Shown one piece after another: positions 60,641 to 64,000 of a stretch of DNA of 64,000 bases. A program made the translations under genes and the position numbers. Origin of the DNA: Streptomyces sp. NBC_00273 (lineage in GTDB: Bacteria > Actinomycetota > Actinomycetes > Streptomycetales > Streptomycetaceae); NCBI RefSeq assembly GCF_036178145.1, contig NZ_CP108067.1, positions 62,001-126,000 of the forward strand, in the 5' to 3' direction. Each line of letters starts with the position of its first letter. Positions within the stretch are counted from its first letter, which is position 1. The notes beneath the pieces were generated by a model. It was not told the origin of the DNA. It saw only the letters and a list, made by a program, of their open reading frames with translations, and searched no databases.

Positions 60641-61453
60641 TCAGCGGACCGGCGCATACGGGCCGGACCGCGCAAACCGGGCGATCTGGTCGCGGACGTC
60701 GGCTTCGAGCTGCTCACGTGCCCGGGCTGCTTCCTGGGGCGAAGGCCTCCCGGAGAGCGTCACCGTCCTTCGGAGCCTGACGGTGGTGCCGTCCGCCTCC
60801 TCTGTGCGCCGGTATTCACCAGTGGAGGTGTGGAGGTGTGGCTCCAGTCCCGCGTGCTGCTTGAACACCAGCAGCCCGTCGGCGAGTTCAAGCAGCGCCC
60901 ATTGCGCAGGGTCGCCGAGGGAGCTGGCCGCATTCTCGGCAAGGGAGGCGGCGGGCGCGTCCACGCGTACGGCCCGCTCGCTGGTGAAGGTGTTCGCGCG
61001 CAGCACGTCGATGTGGCAAGCCAGTGCGGCAAGGTTGTCCAGTTGCGCCGGCACATTGTCGTCCAGTTTCGCGCATACCTGCTCGGCTGCTTCGGCCGGG
61101 GTTGTGGTGGCGAGCTCGAAGGTGTGGCGGACGCGGACGTGGGTCCCGCCGTCGGCGAGTGCCTCGAAGGTCCAGTTGCCGCGCATGCGGGTCAGCGGCG
61201 GCTTGGGGGCCTCGTGTTCGAAGCTGATGGCCAGCGCCTCGGTGTCGCGGGTGCGCCACAGTCGCCAGCCCCGGACCGTGCCGTTGTCGACCACCCATCG
61301 GCCGACCAGGTCGCGGTGCGCACTTTCGATGCTGGCGATCTCTGCGTACAGGTGGGTGGGAAAGTACTGGGGGGCTTCGACCACGTCGGCGATCAGGTCG
61401 AACAGCTTTCGGGCGGGGGCCGGCACAACGATCTCATGGAGCAGTTCCGTCAT
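60641..61453 (-). CDS. Polyketide aromatase/cyclase, didomain SRPBCC type
   Basis: 270 residues. Two START/Bet v1-like halves are seen: the first has LHEIVVPAPARKLFDLIADVVEAPQYFPTHL and GGTHVRVRHTFEL; the second begins near HIDVLRANTFTSERAVRVDA and has GEYRRTEEADGTTVRLRRTV. This is the didomain aromatase/cyclase of type II polyketide clusters, somewhat shorter than the usual 300-320 residues. It would fold and aromatise the first ring of the polyketide. Confidence 0.82.
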   Translation of the reverse strand: MTELLHEIVVPAPARKLFDLIADVVEAPQYFPTHLYAEIASIESAHRDLVGRWVVDNGTVRGWRLWRTRDTEALAISFEHEAPKPPLTRMRGNWTFEALADGGTHVRVRHTFELATTTPAEAAEQVCAKLDDNVPAQLDNLAALACHIDVLRANTFTSERAVRVDAPAASLAENAASSLGDPAQWALLELADGLLVFKQHAGLEPHLHTSTGEYRRTEEADGTTVRLRRTVTLSGRPSPQEAARAREQLEADVRDQIARFARSGPYAPVR

Positions 61454-61521
61454 CGGGTTTCCTCATTCCTCTCGTTCGGACGGCTCTTGTGTCTGGCGGG
61501 AATGTCGCGCGGTGCTCCCCT

Positions 61522-62538
61522 TCACAGGCGTGCGGCCGAGCCGAGTGGGTCAAGCGTGAGCGAGGGATCGCTGCGTACGACGGGGGTGACGGCGGCGTCG
61601 ATGCGCTGGAGGAGGTCGTCGTCGAGAGTCACCTCGACCGCCTTGACGTTTTCGAGGAGCTGCGCGGCACGGGAGGCGCCCATGACCGTTGCGTTCACTC
61701 CCGGCCTGCCCAGCACCCAGGCGATGGCCAGTTGCGGCAGGGTCAGCCCGGCGTCGGCCGCGACCGGCTCCAAGTCGGCGACTGCCGCAAGTACCTTCTC
61801 GTTGAGGTAGTCCCACCGGCCGATGGACTTGGCGCCTCCTGCCGTGGCCTCGGCCCTGCTGCCGGTAGGAAGTGCCTGGCCTGCCCGGTACTTGCCGGTG
61901 AGCGCACCACCTGCCAGGGGCATCCACACGATCTGGCCGACGCCGGACTCCTGGCTGGCCGGCAGCACCTCGGACTCGATGACGCGCCACAGGATCGAGT
62001 ACTGAGGCTGGTTGGCGATCAGTGGGACACCGAGTTCGCGGGCGAGCCGGGCTGCCTCGCGGATCCTGTCTGCGGGCCATTCGGAGACACCGATGTAGAG
62101 CGCCTTGCCTGCGCGCACGACGTCGGCGAAGGCCGTCAAGGTCTCCTCCAGCGGGGTCTCCGCGTCGTGGCGGTGTGCCTGGTAGAGGTCTACGTGGTCG
62201 AGACCGAGGCGGCGCAGGGAACCGTCGATCGACTCGCTGATGTGCTTGCGGGACAGACGCCCGGTGTTCGGATCGTCCGGCCTGGCCCACCGTCCCACCT
62301 TGGTGCAGATGACGAGGCTGTCGCGGCGCTCGCCCGCGAGTGTGCGGCCAAGGATCTCTTCCGCCCGGCCCCCGGCGTAGGCATCGGCGGTGTCGAAGGT
62401 GTTGATGCCGCTGTCCAGCGCGGCCCGTATGCATTCCTGGGCGACCGACTCGTCGACCTGGTCTCCGTGGGTAACGGCGTTTCCGTAGACGATCCGGCTC
62501 ACCAGGAGGCCACTGTCGCCGACCCGCGAGTACTCCAT
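61522..62538 (-). CDS. Aldo/keto reductase
   Basis: 338 residues from ATG 62538. The tetrad is visible: INTFDTADAYAGGRAEEIL (D, Y), VICTKVGRWAR (K) and VDLYQAHRHD (H), with the NADP-binding ATVMGASRAAQLLENVKAV near the end. It resembles potassium-channel-beta-type AKRs found in deoxysugar and polyketide clusters. It lies 40 bases after the next methyltransferase, so they are probably cotranscribed. Confidence 0.88.
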   Translation of the reverse strand: MEYSRVGDSGLLVSRIVYGNAVTHGDQVDESVAQECIRAALDSGINTFDTADAYAGGRAEEILGRTLAGERRDSLVICTKVGRWARPDDPNTGRLSRKHISESIDGSLRRLGLDHVDLYQAHRHDAETPLEETLTAFADVVRAGKALYIGVSEWPADRIREAARLARELGVPLIANQPQYSILWRVIESEVLPASQESGVGQIVWMPLAGGALTGKYRAGQALPTGSRAEATAGGAKSIGRWDYLNEKVLAAVADLEPVAADAGLTLPQLAIAWVLGRPGVNATVMGASRAAQLLENVKAVEVTLDDDLLQRIDAAVTPVVRSDPSLTLDPLGSAARL

Positions 62539-62581
62539 CACGAGGATCCTTTCGTTTCGTTCATGGGGGTTGTCACTTGCG

Positions 62582-63643
62582 TCAGCGCCGATCGAGCTCG
62601 GCGGTGACGACGTGCACGGGCAGCGGGTCGACACGGCGGATCGAGATCTCTCGGTATCCGCTCGCGGTGAGCATCCGACGTGAGGCGGCACGGGAGTGCG
62701 CCTGTCCTGCGGGTGTGGCGACCAGCATGAGCAGAGACAGCACATGTGCCGCGTGCTCCTCCACCGGGTGCTTGTCTTCCACGGTGAAGCCGACGGTCAC
62801 CAGACGTCCCCCAGGCTTCAGGGCTCCTGCCAGCCGGCGCAGCAGGCGTGTGCCTTGCTCCTCGGAGAACATGGGGAGGACGTTCGCGACCACGATCAGG
62901 TCGTACGGTCCGTCCAGGGGGGTGGTGAAGGCGTCGCCGGGGAGGAAGGTGGTACGTGCGGTCAGTCCCATGCGCTCCGCGTGGGCCTTTGCTTGGACGA
63001 GCACCTCGGCTCGATCCAGGCCGTGAAGCTCGGCCTGCGGGTGCTGCCGGGTGACTTCGAGACCGAACAGGGCGTGTCCGCAGCCGATGTCGAGCACCCG
63101 CAGATCGGGGCGTCCTCCGGCCCATTCGTCGATGTCTTCGAGCAGGGCCGCAGTGGCCGCACGGGTCACGAAGGTGCCTTCTGCCGCGAAATCGGTCCAG
63201 TAGGAGAAACCTTCTTCTGTGGCGTCGGGGACGAGTCCGGTGCCGCCCTTGCGGACCACACCGGCCAGATCGCGCATCGCTTCCCACTCCCACTCGCTGG
63301 TGTTCACTTTGACGGCGTGTCCGGCGTACTGGGGGCTGCTGCTCACCAGCAGGTCAGCGGCGCCTGGTGGCAGGGAGTACCGGGCGCCGTCGGTATCAAG
63401 CAGTCCGATGGCGGTGATGGCACCGAGCAGGATGCGTACCGCCCGGGCATCGCCGTCGATGGCCTCGGCCACTTGGTGGGCGTTCCTCGGTCCGTCGGCG
63501 AGGGCGTCGAAGAGGCCCAGTTCGACGGCTGCCTTGAGCAGGCTCGTCCGCTTGAATGCCTGGAGTGTCTCCAGCAGGCTGTTCTTGGTAACGGTGGGTG
63601 CGGGATGGGTCATCGCTTGATCCGTTCGTCCAAGTCGTCTCAT
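62582..63643 (-). CDS. SAM-dependent methyltransferase (family 2-like)
   Basis: 353 residues from ATG 63643, or 343 from ATG 63613. The plan matches the gene at 59505: an N-terminal dimerisation domain (LLKAAVELGLFDALADGP, then AVRILLGAITAIGLLDTDG) and a SAM domain with VLDIGCGHALFGLEV, LHGLDRAEVLVQAKAHAE, FLPGDAFTTPLDGPYDLI and LKPGGRLVTVGF. It lacks the HDW motif of the other methyltransferase, so the methylated position or atom may differ. It is part of the polyketide tailoring set. Confidence 0.82.
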   Translation of the reverse strand: MRRLGRTDQAMTHPAPTVTKNSLLETLQAFKRTSLLKAAVELGLFDALADGPRNAHQVAEAIDGDARAVRILLGAITAIGLLDTDGARYSLPPGAADLLVSSSPQYAGHAVKVNTSEWEWEAMRDLAGVVRKGGTGLVPDATEEGFSYWTDFAAEGTFVTRAATAALLEDIDEWAGGRPDLRVLDIGCGHALFGLEVTRQHPQAELHGLDRAEVLVQAKAHAERMGLTARTTFLPGDAFTTPLDGPYDLIVVANVLPMFSEEQGTRLLRRLAGALKPGGRLVTVGFTVEDKHPVEEHAAHVLSLLMLVATPAGQAHSRAASRRMLTASGYREISIRRVDPLPVHVVTAELDRR

Positions 63644-63704
63644 GAGGGCGTCCCGGGTCAGATGTCGAGGAACCCGTGGGTGTGGTCTGCCGTGGCAGGT
63701 CCGG

Positions 63705-64000
63705 TCACTGGCGCGGGACGGAGGTCTGTTCCTGGTCCGGGACCATGGCTGGTGCTTCGTCGGTGGGCTCCATGCCGAGCCCGCCGAGGGTGTGGAGCAG
63801 TCCGTGCCGTCCGCTCAGCGGCCCCTTGCCGGCGAGGTGGCCGTCGGGCCTGATCAGGGCGAAGCCGCCCGCCTCGATGCCCAGTTCTCGACGTAGCGTG
63901 CCGTGCGGGTCCGGCAGTTGGTTCGGGCCGCCGCGGTCGTCCACGAGGTCGCGGACGGTACGGACGGAGACGGCGGTGCCGTATCGGCGGTCGACGTGGT
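63705..64000 (-). CDS. FAD-dependent aromatic monooxygenase, C-terminal end only
   Basis: The minus frame ends at 63705 and runs out of the window. The readable part (TAVSVRTVRDLVDDRGGPNQ, DPHGTLRRELGIEAGGFALI, then RPDGHLAGKGPLSGRHGLLH) matches the thioredoxin-like C-terminal domain of polyketide FAD hydroxylases, which, as I recall, end near ALIRPDG.VAWR. The FAD-binding domain lies outside. It fits ring oxidation in the aromatic polyketide pathway. Confidence 0.7.
   Translation of the reverse strand, partial: HVDRRYGTAVSVRTVRDLVDDRGGPNQLPDPHGTLRRELGIEAGGFALIRPDGHLAGKGPLSGRHGLLHTLGGLGMEPTDEAPAMVPDQEQTSVPRQ

Noticed and set aside
53308..64000. Naming the polyketide product
   Set aside because: The ketosynthase, chain-length factor and carrier protein are outside the window, so the class cannot be fixed beyond aromatic polyketide.
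1..64000. tRNA, rRNA or riboswitch
   Set aside because: I found no cloverleaf, rRNA segment or known riboswitch core by reading; a covariance-model search would be decisive.

Overview
The window is very GC-rich, with strong G/C preference at third codon positions, many GTG starts and ATGA/GTGA-coupled genes. Its protein families (DUF574 methyltransferase, DUF6247, SAV_2336-type vWA protein, TrmB/LuxR-type cluster regulators, aromatic polyketide enzymes) point to Streptomyces or a close relative. The mix of defence genes, IS remnants, broken mobilisation genes and natural-product clusters suggests a chromosome arm or a large linear plasmid rather than the core chromosome.

Layout. (1) 1-3.0 kb, minus strand: 3' part of a DUF574 (SAV2177-type) SAM methyltransferase, a sigma-factor-like protein coupled to a zinc-finger/XRE regulator, and a small membrane protein. 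(2) 3.0-25.9 kb: a Tn7-like element. It carries a complete Wadjet (JetABCD) plasmid-defence operon on the minus strand (3.9-13.3 kb), a small unknown gene, a DEAD/DEAH helicase with helicase-associated repeats, then tniQ-tnsA-tnsB-tnsC on the plus strand (16.9-22.1 kb), and a 1031-residue protein with a nuclease-like N-terminus. The TnsA-like protein appears to have lost its catalytic residues, whereas TnsB keeps its DDE triad. At the right boundary (about 25.9 kb) an HTH-NACHT gene is cut off just after its P-loop. (3) 25.9-30.1 kb: the truncated HTH-NACHT gene, a small membrane protein, a three-gene HTH/DUF6247/RelE-like operon, a decayed relaxase-like gene and a 5'-truncated IS5-family element.

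(4) 30.2-38.1 kb: a compact candidate peptide (RiPP-like) cluster. It has a 42-codon peptide gene, then a coupled operon of 2OG-Fe(II) oxygenase, cytochrome P450, aldo/keto reductase fused to a DUF5519 domain, F420-reductase-like dinucleotide-binding protein and a tetrapyrrole-methylase-fold (borosin-like) methyltransferase, then an MFS exporter and a convergent TrmB/LuxR regulator. (5) 38.1-40.3 kb: fragments of ISL3 transposase, Ku and tyrosine recombinase. (6) 40.4-46.6 kb: a second candidate peptide cluster. A divergent paralogous regulator faces an operon encoding a secreted small protein with three 13-residue DGFGW repeats, a 97-residue protein, two paralogous RmlC/cupin-like proteins flanking a 92-residue helical protein, and an MFS exporter.

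(7) 47.5-53.3 kb: a vWA-MoxR-VMAP type conflict system. It comprises a trypsin-co-occurring protein, a trypsin-VMAP protein, a MoxR AAA+ ATPase and a SAV_2336-type vWA protein carrying a receiver domain without its phospho-acceptor. (8) 53.3-64.0 kb: the edge of an aromatic (type II) polyketide cluster with acyl-CoA carboxylase beta and a candidate epsilon subunit, phosphopantetheinyl transferase, MBL-fold hydrolase, FabL-type reductase, a metK pseudogene, two methyltransferases, an aromatase/cyclase, an aldo/keto reductase and the 3' end of an FAD monooxygenase. The ketosynthase genes must lie outside the window.

All assignments come from reading the sequence and recalling families; no database search was run.
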